Assembly: GCA_007844125.1 (NCBI GenBank)
Contig: CM017563.1
Coordinates: forward strand, 13,101,835-13,165,834
From: Sinonovacula constricta
Taxonomy: Eukaryota; Mollusca; Bivalvia; Cardiida; Solecurtidae
Direction: 5' to 3'
DNA: 64,000 nt
Shown here: positions 51,896-63,960 of the stretch, one piece after another
Layout: every line of letters begins with the position of its first letter
Numbering within the stretch: the first letter of the stretch is position 1
The notes under the pieces: model-generated
What the model saw: the letters and a program-made list of their open reading frames with translations, nothing else
What the model was told of the DNA's origin: nothing
The model's database searches: none
Position numbers and translations under genes: made by a program

Positions 51896-53141
51896 AGGAT
51901 AAGAGTTCAACTTCCAGACTCGTGATAAACAAAAAAAAACAAAACTTTTTAGTGATACTCAAACAAGAGCAGATGAAATTCTCTTCAATCTGTGTGCATG
52001 ATTATATACAATGTATCTTGTGAAAAACTGTGGTTTAACTTATTAGAAATCTTCACAGTTTGACACTAGTACTGTCACATGATCTAAATAAAACAGTAAA
52101 ACTGTCAGATTTCAGACAAACGGGTCATTCTAAAAATAGATGACATATAATGAGTGCGATATTCAAAAAATAAACAGGTCATCAGTGAGAGTAATTAAAA
52201 CTGATTATTAATAAATAATTTTATGTTAGTGTTTTCACTTGCTTGCAGTTGAGTGTTATAGTATAGACTAAATAGAACTGACTTTAAAAATAGGGCTTAA
52301 GGAGAATTACATTTGAACTCTATGTGTATATTTTCTTTTACTTGTGGTTTTAGTATAAAATAAAACTTATATGTAATACTATAAAAAAAATAGATCTAGT
52401 TTGGGTGTATGTAGGACCGATCAAATACACAATTATGTTTGGTTTACTGGATTGGTATAATGTCTTGGAGACTTTCATGCAAAAAAAAAGTAATAAAATT
52501 TGAATATTAATAACTACAACAAAAATATATGAATTAGAGCTATTATGAGCATGTGCTTCGGTACATAATATAAAATGTATACATTAATAAAATAGATTCT
52601 TTAAAACAATAACACAGTTTGGCTTAATGAACTTGAGCAGACAATATAAAGTCCACTTTCATTTGAAATACCTGTTAAGGCTAAATTTTCAAAATTGCTT
52701 GTAGTACAATGATGCCTGTTGATTAACGTATCATTTTCTTTATTCATAATATTATCATATTATTCATGTTTTATATTTATTTGCCTTTAGTTAGGTTAAT
52801 ACAAGATCACAAACTCATACATAAATCTTGCAAGTAACATTGGGTTGGTAGGGACCATCAAAAACCATGAAAACATCAACAATTTAAAATATTATCGAGA
52901 TAAAATATTTATATATTGACTCCACTTGACTCTTGATGTCTTGTATTTTTTAAAAGAAAATGTGTAAGTTTTCTTAGAATTAATGGGATTACTCATAAAT
53001 AATAAGTGCCAAAGAATACAGTTTCTCAAATCTCTGTAAACACGTTCCACAATGTGCTATACCAACTCCTAACAACCACACGCTAACGATAAGAACGTCT
53101 GATCCTGGGTTGGATAACGTAAATTTTCTCTCTTTACTTAC

Positions 53142-53253
53142 CAATCGTAGTGAGAATTTCGTAATCTTCAAGTTTCTTCCCATCTTCACTTTCTAGCCTT
53201 TTGCTAGTAGAAGGTCCACCCTTCTTAACTTTTGAAACTTTAGCGGATGCCAT
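53142..53253 (-). CDS. PRKX: PRKX-like kinase, coding exon 1 (start codon)
   Basis: Encodes residues 1-37 plus the first base of Gly38. The ATG is at 53253-53251 in a favourable context (A at -3, G at +4). The product starts MASAKVSKVKKGG, a short Lys/Ser-rich leader, followed by an acidic stretch and LEDYEILTTIG, which leads directly into the glycine-rich loop. The donor reads G|GTAAGT at 53142/53141. The leader resembles the variable N-terminus of PRKX-type kinases and lacks the N-terminal Gly that is myristoylated in PKA-C alpha. Its place at the far right of the gene, 33 kb from exon 2, makes it easy to miss. The join to exon 2 recreates I-G-T-G-T-F-G-R-V in frame, which is why I accept it. 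Confidence 0.93.
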
Positions 53254-53520
53254 TTTCTTCCGTATTCCAAAACACTTTTTTCCTTAATTGGTCAGAAATG
53301 TAATCAGACGAAAGACGCCGGTAAGCGCTTACTAATTCCCATTCTCATACAGAAAATCGCAATTCCATAATAATGTAGATTCTCACATATTATATCCCAT
53401 AGAAAACAGATGCGTTTCTGTCGAGTTGAGTCCAGTTTATAGTGTTGACAGCACGGACCACAAAGTTACCTGTCAAGTTGTAGATCTGATCAGTCTGCTA
53501 GAGTTACCCGCCCTTGCGTC
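53254..53520 (-). promoter_or_regulatory. 5' flank / presumed promoter and 5' UTR of the PRKX-like gene
   Basis: Bases immediately upstream of the kinase ATG. No convincing TATA box or initiator could be fixed and no upstream intron is certain. The sequence is less repetitive than its surroundings. The assignment rests only on position. Confidence 0.35.
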
Positions 53521-54299
53521 TCAAGTTTCTATAGTCTTTTTCAGTGTTTGAGTTACAGTGGGGGCCAACGATCGCATAATTATTACAACCTGCTATCAGC
53601 TCATTACTGTTAACAACATTGTATATTTGCAGTGACATGTTGCAAATTTTGGCAAAATCTTTCACACAATTAAGCAAGGTCTGCTTATTGTTTTGTTGTT
53701 GTTGTTTTATGAGTATTTTTTTTGTGGAAAGAAATCTCACCTTACATGTACGTTTTTTTCATCTTTACATTCAATGAGTAAACAATAAAACATTCAAATT
53801 CTTTGTTTTAGCACACTTATAGCAAGTAGAGTTATCACACTGTCTTACAGATATTACTTGAACAATATTAACAAAAACAACAACAACAAACACTATCATA
53901 CAAGCGGTCCAGATTTTGAAATACAAAAAGCAAGATTTGCTCTTCTCATTTATCTGGCATATATTGATAACGGCATATCAACTTCATGCAAAATAAGTTT
54001 TCTAGTATCAGTTGAAGTTATGGAGAAGGTAAAATAAAGTGACTGAGAATGTCAGAATGGCTTTAAAGAGGAGTGTTACTGAGTCAGGAGCGAGAGTCAG
54101 CCACCGAAGTAAAGAAAGTGAACCGTGAAAGAACAGTACCTGTATATAGTCACCAATAATTGACCATCCACATGGTTAGTGTACAAACTGTACAAAAAAA
54201 GGAATCTAATTAATTGCCATACTTTATTAACTACCCAACTCTGAACCACGTCTGCTACAACGGCTAGACTACAATTATAGTTACGGCTGCTGCTGCAAG

Positions 54300-54425
54300 T
54301 ACTATTATACAACTATATCTACCTCTATTACTACTATACTACTACTACTATTACTAAAAAATACTTCTACCACTACTTCTATTACAACAATACTGCTAGT
54401 ACTTCTAGTAGTACTTTTACTACTA

Positions 54426-54468
<43 letters not shown>

Positions 54469-54865
54469 AACTATACAACTAATTCTACAATACTATTACT
54501 TCTAACACTTATTATATTACTACTACTTCTATTACTATTATTACAACAACTCTACTACTACACCAATATAATGACACATCTACTACAACTGCATCTCTTC
54601 CACTACTACTACTTCAAGTATACTACTAATTCTACAACACTATTACTTCTAACACTAATTATATTACTACTACAACTACCACAACAACTACTACTATTAC
54701 AACACTACTACTACACCAATATAACTACACATCTACAGCATCTCTTCCAATACTACTACTACTCTATTACTACTACTACCCTATTTCTACACACTAACAC
54801 TACTACCACATTACTACATTTCTACTACAACAACTGTAACACTTTTAATACTTCATACTGTTATG
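54300..54865. repeat. degenerate (ACT/TAC)n tract
   Basis: About 560 bp of imperfect actacta repeats with CTA/TTA/ACA variants; includes one perfect (CTA)n run near 54431-54464. Confidence 0.92.
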
Positions 54866-54910
54866 CACAGACCCCTTTTGTATTTACTTTAAAATTTTGA
54901 AGTGGGGTAG

Positions 54911-56048
54911 GGGCTTCCCAGGCTGAAAGGTATGGCACCCTGGGTGAAAGGTATGGCACCCTGAAAGGTATAGCACCCAGGCTGAAAGGTATGGCACCCT
55001 GGCTGAAAGGTATGGCACCCAGGCTGAAAGGTATGGCACCCTGAAAGGTATGGCACCCTGGCTGAAAGGTATGGGCTTAAATGATATGGCACCCTGGCTG
55101 AAAGGTATGGCACCCTGGCTGAAAGGTATGGCACCCAGGCTGAAAGGTATGGCACCCTGAAAGGTATGGCACCCTGGCTGAAAGGTATGGGCTTAAATGA
55201 TATGGCACCCTGGCTGAAAGGTATAGCACCCTGAAAGGTATGGCACCCTGGCTGAAATGTATGGCACCCTGAAAGGTATGGCACCCTGGCTGAAAGGTAT
55301 GGGCTTAAATGATATGGCACCCTGGCTGAAAGGTATGGCACCCTGAAAGGTATGGCACCCTGGCTGAAATGTATGGCACCCTGAAAGGTATGGCACCCTG
55401 GCTGAAAGGTATGGCACCATGGCTGAAAGGTATGGCACCCAGGCTGAAAGGTATGGGCTTAAATGATATGGCACCCTGGCTGAAAGGTATGGCACCCTGA
55501 AAGGTATGGCACCCTGGCTGAAATATATGGCACCCTGAAAGGTATGGCACCCTGGCTGAAAGGTATGGGCTTAAATGATATGGCACCCTGGCTGAAAGGT
55601 ATGGCACCCTGAAAGGTATGGCACCCTGGCTGAAATGTATGGCACCCTGAAAGGTATGGCACCCAGGCTGAAAGGTATGGCACCCAGGCTGAAAGGTATG
55701 GGCTTAAATGATATGGCACCCAGGCTGAAAGGTATGGCACCCTGAAAGGTATAGCACCCAGGCTGAAAGGTATGGCACCCTGGCTGAAAGGTATGGGCTT
55801 AAATGATATGGCACCCTGGCTGAAAGGTATGGCACCCTGAAAGGTATGGCACCCTGGCTTAAAGGTATTGCACCCAGGCTGAAAGGTATGGCACCATGGC
55901 TGAAAGGTATGGCACCCTGAAAGATATGGCACCCTGGCTGAAAGGTATGGCACCCTGAAAGGTATGGCACCCTGGCTGAAATGTATGGCACCCTGGCTGA
56001 AAGGTATGGCACCCAGGCTGAAAGGTAGGACTCTCCTGGCTGAAAGAT
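54911..56048. repeat. 17/21-bp minisatellite with 112-bp higher-order unit
   Basis: Units ggctgaaaggtatggcaccct (21 bp) and gaaaggtatggcaccct (17 bp). A marker unit beginning gggcttaaatgatatggcac (23 bp) recurs at 55073, 55189, 55301, 55454, 55566, 55700 and 55795, twice spaced exactly 112 bp. Minus-strand open frames across it are incidental. Confidence 0.95.
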
Positions 56049-56619
56049 AGTCTCAACTTCTCTGCCCCTCACTGCATGGTTTCCTAGTATGGACATAAAC
56101 TTTCATAAGAAGCGGTCTGCCAGCTGACCAATGGTATGCCTGCATTTCAACCTATACATATTTATGTCTTGGGTCCTTCGTCCACAAATAAATGCTGGAT
56201 ATCACTACAACAAAACAAACAAAAGTGTACTTCAGAAACAGGCAAAACAGGCAAAACAGAATTTTTGTCACTACAAATAATTTAGAAGATTTGTAAGAAA
56301 CTCAAAGCCCCTAGTAAAATCATTATAAGAATTTGTTTTTAGATTTCTTATATAAGTTAAAGGTTATCTTGTTATTGTCCCACCAACATTTTATCAGTCA
56401 TTCAGAAAAAGTATCAAATTGAAGCAACAGATACAGTACTGCCTTCAATTTCCATACAAAAGACAATTTTATTTCTGTTATTGCACTTTAATAATGTTAA
56501 GAAATGGAATATATGAGGTCATAAAAAACAACACCCAAATTGTTGTAAATCTCTGACATTTTATTTGTTATTTACAAATGTACATGTTTTTTTCCCAATG
56601 ATATTCAAAGCACGTATAC

Positions 56620-56700
56620 CTCCTGACCCTTGATGATCTGGGTCGGAGTCGTTCATCACTGTGATGCGCTTTGTTTGCCCCAGCACCGGTTCCAGAAGTC
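56620..56700 (-). other. candidate 81-nt exon of unknown gene
   Basis: A CpG-containing, less AT-rich island bounded on the minus strand by TTTCCCACCAG|GACTTC and CAGGAG|GTATAC. The length is a multiple of three. Two of three frames are open: one reads TSGTGAGANKAHHSDERLRP and continues with RSSRVRR, the other LLEPVLGQTKRITVMNDSDP. The frame that would follow directly from the PCID2 exon (phase 0) hits a TGA after 14 codons. Splice-site quality and base composition are the only evidence; no homology is recognised. Confidence 0.25.
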
Positions 56701-57870
56701 CTGGTGGGAAATTGTTATTAAACAAATCATTTTAGAGTACAATGAAAAACAAATACTATACCAGCAGTTTTGTTTCTGCACAATGACAGTAAGTAAAGAG
56801 AATTTATTGTAGCAGAGCCATAACTCTTATACTTTGTCAACTTGCATTGAGTTATCTACCTTGCTGATAGTTTCATATTATGTATACAAGAAAAGCATGC
56901 GCATAAAGTAAGTAAATAAATGGCATAGTACTTAATTTGGCATAAACTAGTTGCATTCTAAAAAGGACAGGCTTGTTATTGCATGATAAGTACTGTACTA
57001 TGTTCGTTGTTGTCTGCTACATTGATATATTTTTGTAATTGCAAGCTGCATTGTTACCCTCGGTAAACACGTTTTTCTTTTCATTAAAAAAACCCACTCA
57101 ATAAAGTAATAACAGGTATTTGTCCCTATTTAAACAATTCTTGATGGAAAAAAAAGAATCGAGTATGCCGAGGTTAACATTGCAGCTAGCAATAACAAAA
57201 CATGTAGCAAACAACAAGGTGGAACGCAAAGTAGCAGATAGTCTGACTTTCAGCATTTCCATCTTCTTGCCTTTAAGCGCATGCTCTCTTTATATACATT
57301 TGAAAAAAATGATGGATGGACAAATACCTACATGTAAGGGAGGTAACACAGTATAATGCAAACTGTTTCATAATATCTGATACAATAACAAATGATTGCT
57401 ATACAAACACATTATCAATATTGCAGGCATAATATTGATCAACCTGCCAGTGATAGATAAAAATTTGGTCTAAAAATGTGTGAAAATATAGAAATTACAT
57501 CATTAGCATCTTTCTAAAACAAGAACTTTTCAGACAGCACAGTTTTAACAGCAGCCTTTCATATGTGATTCTAAAATAGTTATTTGCCATTTCCAGTGAT
57601 CAGATCAATGCAAAATTATATGCTCAGCCTATTAAACTAGGAATAATGGTAATTATAATAAATAAAACATATTTAAGCAGTTAAATTTTTAAACATAGGC
57701 ATTACTGAGCCTAACTTCAAGAAGCATTGTTACATAATTTTAAACAAAAACTGACATAATCTGAAGTTATATTGTAAATTGATATTATTGCAGAAATGAT
57801 ATAATTTTTAATGCTTTGAGACAGCCCTGTTGTGACATACTATCTGCTGAAGGACTATAACTTTTCTTTT

Positions 57871-58252
57871 ACCCTTTACTTGCTGGAAACACCTTTAGGG
57901 TGGGATATATTTTAAGTTAACCCTTTACTTGCTGGAAACACCTTTAGGGTGGGGTATATTTTATGTTAACCCTTTACTTGCTGGAAACACCTTTAGGGTG
58001 GGATATATTTTATGTTAACCCTTTACTTGCTGGAAACACCTTTAGGGTGGGGTATATTTTATGTTAACCCTTTACTTGCTGGAAACACTATTAGTGTGGG
58101 GTATATTTTAGGTTTACCCTTTACTTGCTGGAAACACCCTTAGAGTGGGGTATGTTGTATGCTAACCCTTTACTTGGCGAAAACACTTTTGGAGTAGGGT
58201 GTGTTTGATGTTAACCCTTTACTTGCTGGAAACACCTTTAGGGTGGGGTTTG
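57871..58252. repeat. 49-bp minisatellite, ~8 copies
   Basis: Unit ttaaccctttacttgctgga, aacacctttagggtggggta, tattttatg. Related single units sit in kinase intron 2 (18600-18680, 18790-18840). Confidence 0.95.
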
Positions 58253-60790
58253 TTTTGTTAATTGGGTGTAAGGTGTTTTCAGAATATAACGGGTTACAGA
58301 TGCATTTCATTTGTAGGAATTATAAAAGCAACAAAAAGCAATCTGATACTATGAAAAACCCTGCTGTTTATAATAGTGTTCCTTTTTCCCCTTTTTTGTT
58401 TTGAAAAGAAAGAAATGTTTTAAGTTATCTCCCTTGTGAGAAGGTATTTTCATATACTTTATATAAGAAAAATACGAAATTTTATTTTTAATTTGCATTT
58501 TTTGGTTGTAAAAAGCCCTTAAGCTTTTTAATTAATTCTTATCTCAATTAATAAGATTCCATTTATGCCCATACTTCTGTCTTAAGCATGTCTCAAAAAT
58601 TTTAAAAGGGGAAATGTTTCAGTTTTCTGCTATGACGTTATACCAAATACTGTCCCTACCCACAATGGAGGTAAGAATGTAGTTTTGTAGTAGTTAAGAG
58701 TAAAGTCCCTTTACATATAAAAAGCAGGAATAAAGTAATATGGGAAATATTAGACTGAAACAAGTGGTACCAAAAAACAAATAAAATCACAAGTATAAAT
58801 CTAATACGTAACCTTATTCTTTAAACTCATCAAAGTTTAACCAAGAATATCTTTTATTCATTTATTTGGTTATATTTCACACAAAACATACCAACATTAC
58901 ATTGCCTTTGGTCATGTGATTACCAATAACAACAAAAAGATGAATGTCTAAAAAATGTACATTCAATTTTAAAGACAAATAAAACAGAAGACAATATTAT
59001 TTTTACGTTTACACACCATACTGTCTCATCACAGTCATAGTTGGTTTTTTTTAATTAATTTAAACATACATACAACTCCAAGTAAAACAGGATTTATTTA
59101 CTTTGATAAGTACAAAAGAATCTTTACCAACTGATACAAGATCCTGCCATGTACAAGAATCTTGTTCAAAGAGTTGGGTGACCTTCTCATTACTATTTTG
59201 TCAAGCCATTTTCTTAGTCTCTTTTATTAAATTTTGCAATACATATTATTAATAAAGTGACAGGTGAAGAATTTAATTTGAATCTTAAATTCTTGTATCT
59301 TAAATTCTAACAGAGTAAGGTGACCATTTATAAGTATTATCTTCTCAACGTCAACTCTGAGCTCCGAAAAATTAGGAAAAAAAATAAAAATAAGATGGGT
59401 ATGTCAATATATCCAATAATTCTTATCACCAGCCATTTAACAAGCCGTTTTATATGGTTCTGGGTCACATGTTGCCTTAAAACAGTCCTCAATCCATCCG
59501 TGTCCAGAGCAACAACAGGGTTCTGGATTATATATAACCTGTATTTGTTGTTACTTCTTAAAACAGTCACATTGAGATGATTTCTGTTTGTTTTGTTTTT
59601 GAGATGCATCCCAATTAATGGTTTTATACTGATGTTCAAATATTTCTTGTGGTGGAAAGTAATGTAAAAGCCTGGTGCACAATACATAAGCTGGAAGACG
59701 TCCCCACCTGAAAAGTTTTGCCCCCACCAGAACTCTTATAAATATGGTGACAAGTTAAGGATTCAGAGGAGTTATGCTTCAGCTACTCTATCCTGTTGAA
59801 CACGATTGCCCTTATCTAAAATTTAAGATGATTGTTAAAAGTACCAACATTACAGGGTTTGAGAAGAAATACTCCCTTTATCTGGTCAGCTGTAAAATGG
59901 ACACCAATGCCAGCTTTTAAAATCTTGTTTCCTTCCTTTACAGTAGCACACTATGTATAACACTTTCATTAAAATTCCATTGAAACTGTAACTTTTATAG
60001 CAGTTATGCCACATCCCCCCCAACAAAGCTCAAGATAGAACCACAGATGCATTGCAGGCCAGCTTGCATACTTCTACGAATGCAAGTTTTCACGCTACCT
60101 GGGACTACAACCCACACAGTAAGGGGCTTTTAAAGTATACAAGGATTAACCTAGATTATTTATATTAACCTAAATGGTCGGCTGTAAAAGCTTTATAGAG
60201 CTTCTGTTGACACTGTGCAATCTTGTTGGCATAAAAAAAATTTTTGGCGATCTGTCTAACAGATGGTCCCCTGCATTTGTTCCATGTCTGCTGTATTACA
60301 CATCAGTTGGAAGCCAACCTTAACCAAATGCAATGCTTATGAAATCATTTGGAGCCATCCACTTGTCACATGTTTGCTATGTTACATAGTTCAGTTTGTC
60401 CTCTAGACCAGCAGTTGGTACCCTGCTTTTGTCATATTCATGCTATAATACAAAGCAGTTGGTTCCCAGCCTTTGTATTATTCTTGCTACTTTACACAGC
60501 AGTTGGTACCCTGTCCCTGTTCTTTCTTCCTATGGAACACAGCAGATGGTACCCTGCAGCGGATAAATCTCTGCCAAAGCTGGTCCAGGACAGTTGATAT
60601 ATACAAACTAGCTGGTGCCCAGCCAACACTACCATAATTCCAGGTGTGTGTAATCACTAGTCAACTTATCAGGATGCAGAGGCTGACAGCTGAGGGAAAG
60701 GGTTTTGTTTGCTGACAACCAGTTTCTTGTGTTGGTAGGAGATGTAGCCCTTGATACGGTTCTGGAAGATAAACAGGACTTATCAAAAGT

Positions 60791-61100
60791 CTGTTGGGTT
60801 TATCGTCCCACCAACAGTATTTCAATTACCTGGAGATGGTGTCCACTTGAAGCAGATATAGTGCTGCCTTCACTGTGTACAGCATGCTGTGAAGACATGG
60901 CATGTTACCACACCCAGACACATTATCCTGTCACCGGGCAAACCAGTCGTGGAACTACCCTTACATATGCTTGAGCATTAGCAAGGGAGCTATACCACTA
61001 CCATTTTTTAACAAGTTTGGTATGTGGTGGCCAAGGTTCGAACCCGGGGCCTCCCGTACAAGGAGCTGATGCTCTACCAATTGCACTACCAGGTCCGGTC
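60791..61100 (-). repeat. SINE-A copy, full length
   Basis: ctgttgggtttatcgtccca at the left; right end, minus strand, ccggacctggtagtgcaatt, ggtagagcatcagctccttg and B box ccccgggttcgaacc. Confidence 0.85.
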
Positions 61101-61639
61101 TTATTAAAAGTATTGATCTCTGACATTAACAGGCAACATTAAATTAGCATTCATGCCTATTCCCTGGTTTCAATAAACAGTTAACAGTTTACAAACAGTT
61201 TAAAGAACCACAATTTTCATGTGTTTTTATGTCGGACCAAACAATGTCCGCGGTTTTGCAATTACAATGTCAAAAAATTACGAGTGCCAGTTCTGTGTTG
61301 CAATGCTAAACCATTCTGTAATTAATATTGTTAACCTTTTTTTTAATTTTTATTTATGCATAGCACTGCACACAATTACTATCTTTTCTGTAACATCAAC
61401 TGTTTATTGGTGGAGAAAGATCTTTATGGAAGAAGATGTCTGGGTAGAACCACCAACTCAGTGCAGAAAGGCATGCCTCAATTGGAACTTAAACCTATGC
61501 AGTATGGATCAAAGGAATTACTAAAAAGATGTTAAATTAATTCAAGTTTAAAGATCTTTTTTCCTGAACTGATTATAAACAAATAGGTTTAAACTAAACA
61601 AAAACATTTATCAAAGAAAATGTTTGGTATGAAACATAC

Positions 61640-61763
61640 ATCACAGATAAGATTCGCTATAATGCAGGCTGTCTCATCATCGTCCACCTCATCCACCTCC
61701 ATCCACCGAAGAGCTGCTGTGAACGAACTGATTGGAAGCTGATGAGTGTTTTTGATCACGTAC
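61640..61763 (-). CDS. PCID2: PCID2-like PCI-domain protein, penultimate or late exon
   Basis: 124 nt: one base completing Val and 41 codons, ending at a codon boundary. The acceptor is CTCACTCAG|GTACGTG and the donor TGTGAT|GTATGT. The product reads YVIKNTHQLPISSFTAALRW, then MEVDEVDDDETACIIANLIC, then D. It matches the winged-helix end of the PCI domain of PCID2 (KTHQL, ALKFM, VEDVD, CILANLI). The family normally continues for about 25-30 residues (GYISHQHQKLVV and a Phe/Pro-rich end). I searched the minus strand from 61639 to 53254 by eye for that block and did not find it. It is separated from the preceding exon by 1,443 bp. Confidence 0.9.
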
Positions 61764-61805
61764 CTGAGTGAGAGAACAGCTTACAGATTACAAGAGGCTT
61801 TATTT

Positions 61806-61990
61806 ATGAGGGGTGTTAAAAAAGTATCAGGAAAAATGTGACCCCGTTAAAATAGCTAATTGATAATCTTAACAAATGATTGACTTGTGAGAGAAATACA
61901 AAATATCATTATGCAGCTCCGCCAGGACATTATTCAACAAAAAATGATGTCTTTGCTAGTGTCAATGGTTGCAATCAAATAGAAAAGCTG
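61806..61990 (+). mobile_element. mariner-like end fragment in PCID2 intron
   Basis: gaggggtgttaaaaaagtat caggaaaa resembles a mariner 5' inverted repeat; no open frame or opposite end seen. Confidence 0.35.
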
Positions 61991-62013
61991 TAAAAATTAT
62001 GAGTTAACAAAAA

Positions 62014-62279
62014 AGGGATTAGGATTTGCCAGCATTTTTGCCGAAACTGTGCAGTGACATTTCTATCATTATAGCACAGGGGCACTTATGAGGTGCCCAG
62101 GGACTGAACCAGGCCGGTCCATTATACTGACACCGATGAGTCAGGCATAATGCTGTCCCCTTAGACCTGAGCATTAAGAGGGAAGCCACTACTACCAACT
62201 TTTAAGTCGTTTTAAAGTTTGAACCTGTGACCGCCCGATCCGCAAGAGGACGCTCTACCACTTGAGCTATTGTGGCCGG
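62014..62279 (-). mobile_element. SINE-D copy 2
   Basis: Same order as 41330-41614: tail gggattagg, body agcatttttgccgaaactgt and cattatagcacaggggcact, minus-strand head ccggccacaatagctcaagt ggtagagcg and a degraded B box. No clear target duplication. Confidence 0.85.
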
Positions 62280-63206
62280 AAGTAAATATTCCAAGAGAAT
62301 TAATTGTAAAAATGTGAGACAACTCTACAACATAATGGATAAAAAAGATTGCAATAAATACATTTCTCAAACATTTACCCTGTACACAATTAACCACAGC
62401 GACACTTGTTTTAAGGCACATTAAAACCAATCTTTACCCCTAACCCAGCTTGGGGTAGGGTAATGAACAATTAAGTAACCAAAATCAGACCAGATGCCTC
62501 TCATACCAGTTTCCAATACCTTTGTTTGACAAGCCTTAAGCCATCTCTATTTGTTGACAAAAAAACATGTCCATGCCACGAAACCATGTTTTCAACGATT
62601 TAACAATTTAACACAAAGGATAAAGCAGAAAACTGTTTTTTCTATTTTTAGTAACAGTGACCTTGACCTTGACCCCACTGGCCCCAATCCTAAGATATGT
62701 CTTCATGCAAGCTTGCTATATCCAAAGTATCAGCAAGATTGGTAAATCCAAACTAAAGTTATTGACTGGAAACTGTTTTTCTATTTTCAGTAAAAGTGAC
62801 CATGACCCAACTGGCCCCAAATTCAATCTCAAGCTAGGTCTTCATGCAAGTTATATCCAAAGCTTCTGCAAGACTGGTTTATTTGAAGTGAAGTTATTGT
62901 CCAGAAACGTTTTTTTTCTATTTTTAGAAAGTGATCTTGACCTGACTGGCCCCAAATCAAATCCCAAGCTAGGTCTTCATAAAAGTTTGCTATATCAAAA
63001 GTTTCAGCAAGATTGGTTTATCCAAACTGAAGTTATTGACCCACTGTTTGATGCCGCAAAAACTGCCCGCCCGCCATACCTAGGCCACATAAATTTGTGC
63101 TTAGAAAGCTTAAATCCCAATTTGTATAGGTTGGGTGCCTGTAAACTGCCCTTTTAACTAGAACTAAACTAAAAACACACTTTGTCAGTAGAGTAGTGGT
63201 ACTTAC

Positions 63207-63332
63207 ACTTTCTTAAATAGGTTTCTGTAAGCGATGATCTTGAGTTTTTCCAGGATCAAATAGATGCCACACTTGATGAAGTAATGTTCATGTTTGTCCA
63301 TGACAGCTGTAAGTCTACGAATGTCACCAGCA
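63207..63332 (-). CDS. PCID2: PCID2-like PCI-domain protein, internal exon
   Basis: 126 nt: one base of a split codon, 41 codons, then two bases of Val. The acceptor is CATTCCCAG|TGCTGG and the donor AAAGT|GTAAGT. The product reads [20 protein letters not shown], then [20 protein letters not shown], then KV, closely matching the PCI region of animal PCID2, where [21 protein letters not shown] is typical. Family knowledge: PCID2 (yeast Thp1) is a TREX-2 subunit that works with GANP/Sac3 and DSS1 in nuclear mRNA export and binds nucleic acid through a winged-helix PCI surface. Earlier exons must lie beyond base 64000. The exon joins in frame to the next one. Confidence 0.92.
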
Positions 63333-63439
63333 CTGGGAATGAAACAGACAAAATGTAAATGTCATCAAACAATGTAATAATGAAATACAGACATTGAGAA
63401 CAAAACATGTTTTTGGTTTCAAGACACACCACACCAATA

Positions 63440-63625
63440 AAAATATGGTCATATTGGCGACATCCACGCAGTTATTGGTTAAGGAAGACATCTGGAAAGA
63501 ACCACTGGCACACTGCAGGTCATCTGGAAGACAGTCCTACAAGAAAGTTCTCACCAGACTGGAACTTCAAACCACCGTGTGAGGGACTGAGCACTTACAA
63601 GTTGGTGATTCAAATCATACAGTCA
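63440..63625 (-). repeat. SINE-B-related copy, diverged
   Basis: tatggtcatattggcgacat, gaaccactggcacactgcag and gtcatctggaagacagtcc; degraded head. It lies in the intron upstream of the first visible PCID2 exon. Confidence 0.6.
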
Positions 63626-63736
63626 TGGGTGCCTCATCCTTATAACAGACCATAAAGAAAAGAAGCTACAGAACGATAATTTATAGTATTTTGGCCTGTC
63701 ATGCATGGCCCGGGATTAAACCCTTTACCTTTGGCA

Positions 63737-63960
63737 TCTTGTGGGATTCACCCTTAAGCATTTGGAGCCAGTCTATAAAATATTGTGGGATTCACCCTTA
63801 AGCATTTGGAGCCAGTCTATAAAATATTGTGGGATTCACCCTTAAGCATTTGGAGCCAGTCTATAAAATATTGTGGGATTCACCCTTAAGCATTTGGAGC
63901 CAGTCTATAAAATATTGTGGGATTCACCCTTAAGCATTTGGAGCCAGTCTATAAAATATT
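63737..63960. repeat. 44-bp tandem repeat, 5 nearly identical copies
   Basis: Unit tattgtgggattcaccctta, agcatttggagccagtctat, aaaa; starts at about 63737, 63781, 63825, 63869 and 63913. Confidence 0.97.

Larger units (their letters stand above)
19970..53141 (-). other. kinase intron 1, ~33 kb
   Basis: Filled with the arrays, SINEs and DNA elements listed separately. Stretches without any recognised feature include 20700-21650, 26830-27400, 27700-28230, 31760-33180, 34800-35470, 45370-46050, 47620-48410 and 49350-51270. Apart from the orphan open frame at 28232-28513 I see no convincing exon on either strand. Confidence 0.75.
53521..61639. other. region between the kinase and PCID2-like genes
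   Basis: Holds the trinucleotide tract, two minisatellites, SINE fragments (56100-56215, 59600-59800, 60000-60130, 60791-61100, 61380-61500) and the candidate exon at 56620-56700. 53521-54295, 56220-56600, 56720-57860 and 58260-59580 contain nothing firmly recognised. The PCID2 last exon, its 3' UTR and polyadenylation site should be here but were not located. Confidence 0.6.

Noticed and set aside
54889..56096. Overlapping minus-strand frames rich in PYLSARV / GCHTFQ repeats
   Set aside because: Products of the 17/21-bp array with no gene-like start, end or composition.
59110..59190. Possible exon reading VTQLFEQDSCTWQDLVSV on the minus strand
   Set aside because: The donor GTTG|GTAAAG is fair but the upstream sequence has no pyrimidine tract or convincing acceptor.
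59337..59687. 116-codon minus-strand frame (NPVVALDTDG ... RQHVTQNHIK)
   Set aside because: It overlaps an equally open plus-strand frame and SINE-B-like sequence at the right edge; no family recognised and the splice borders are weak.
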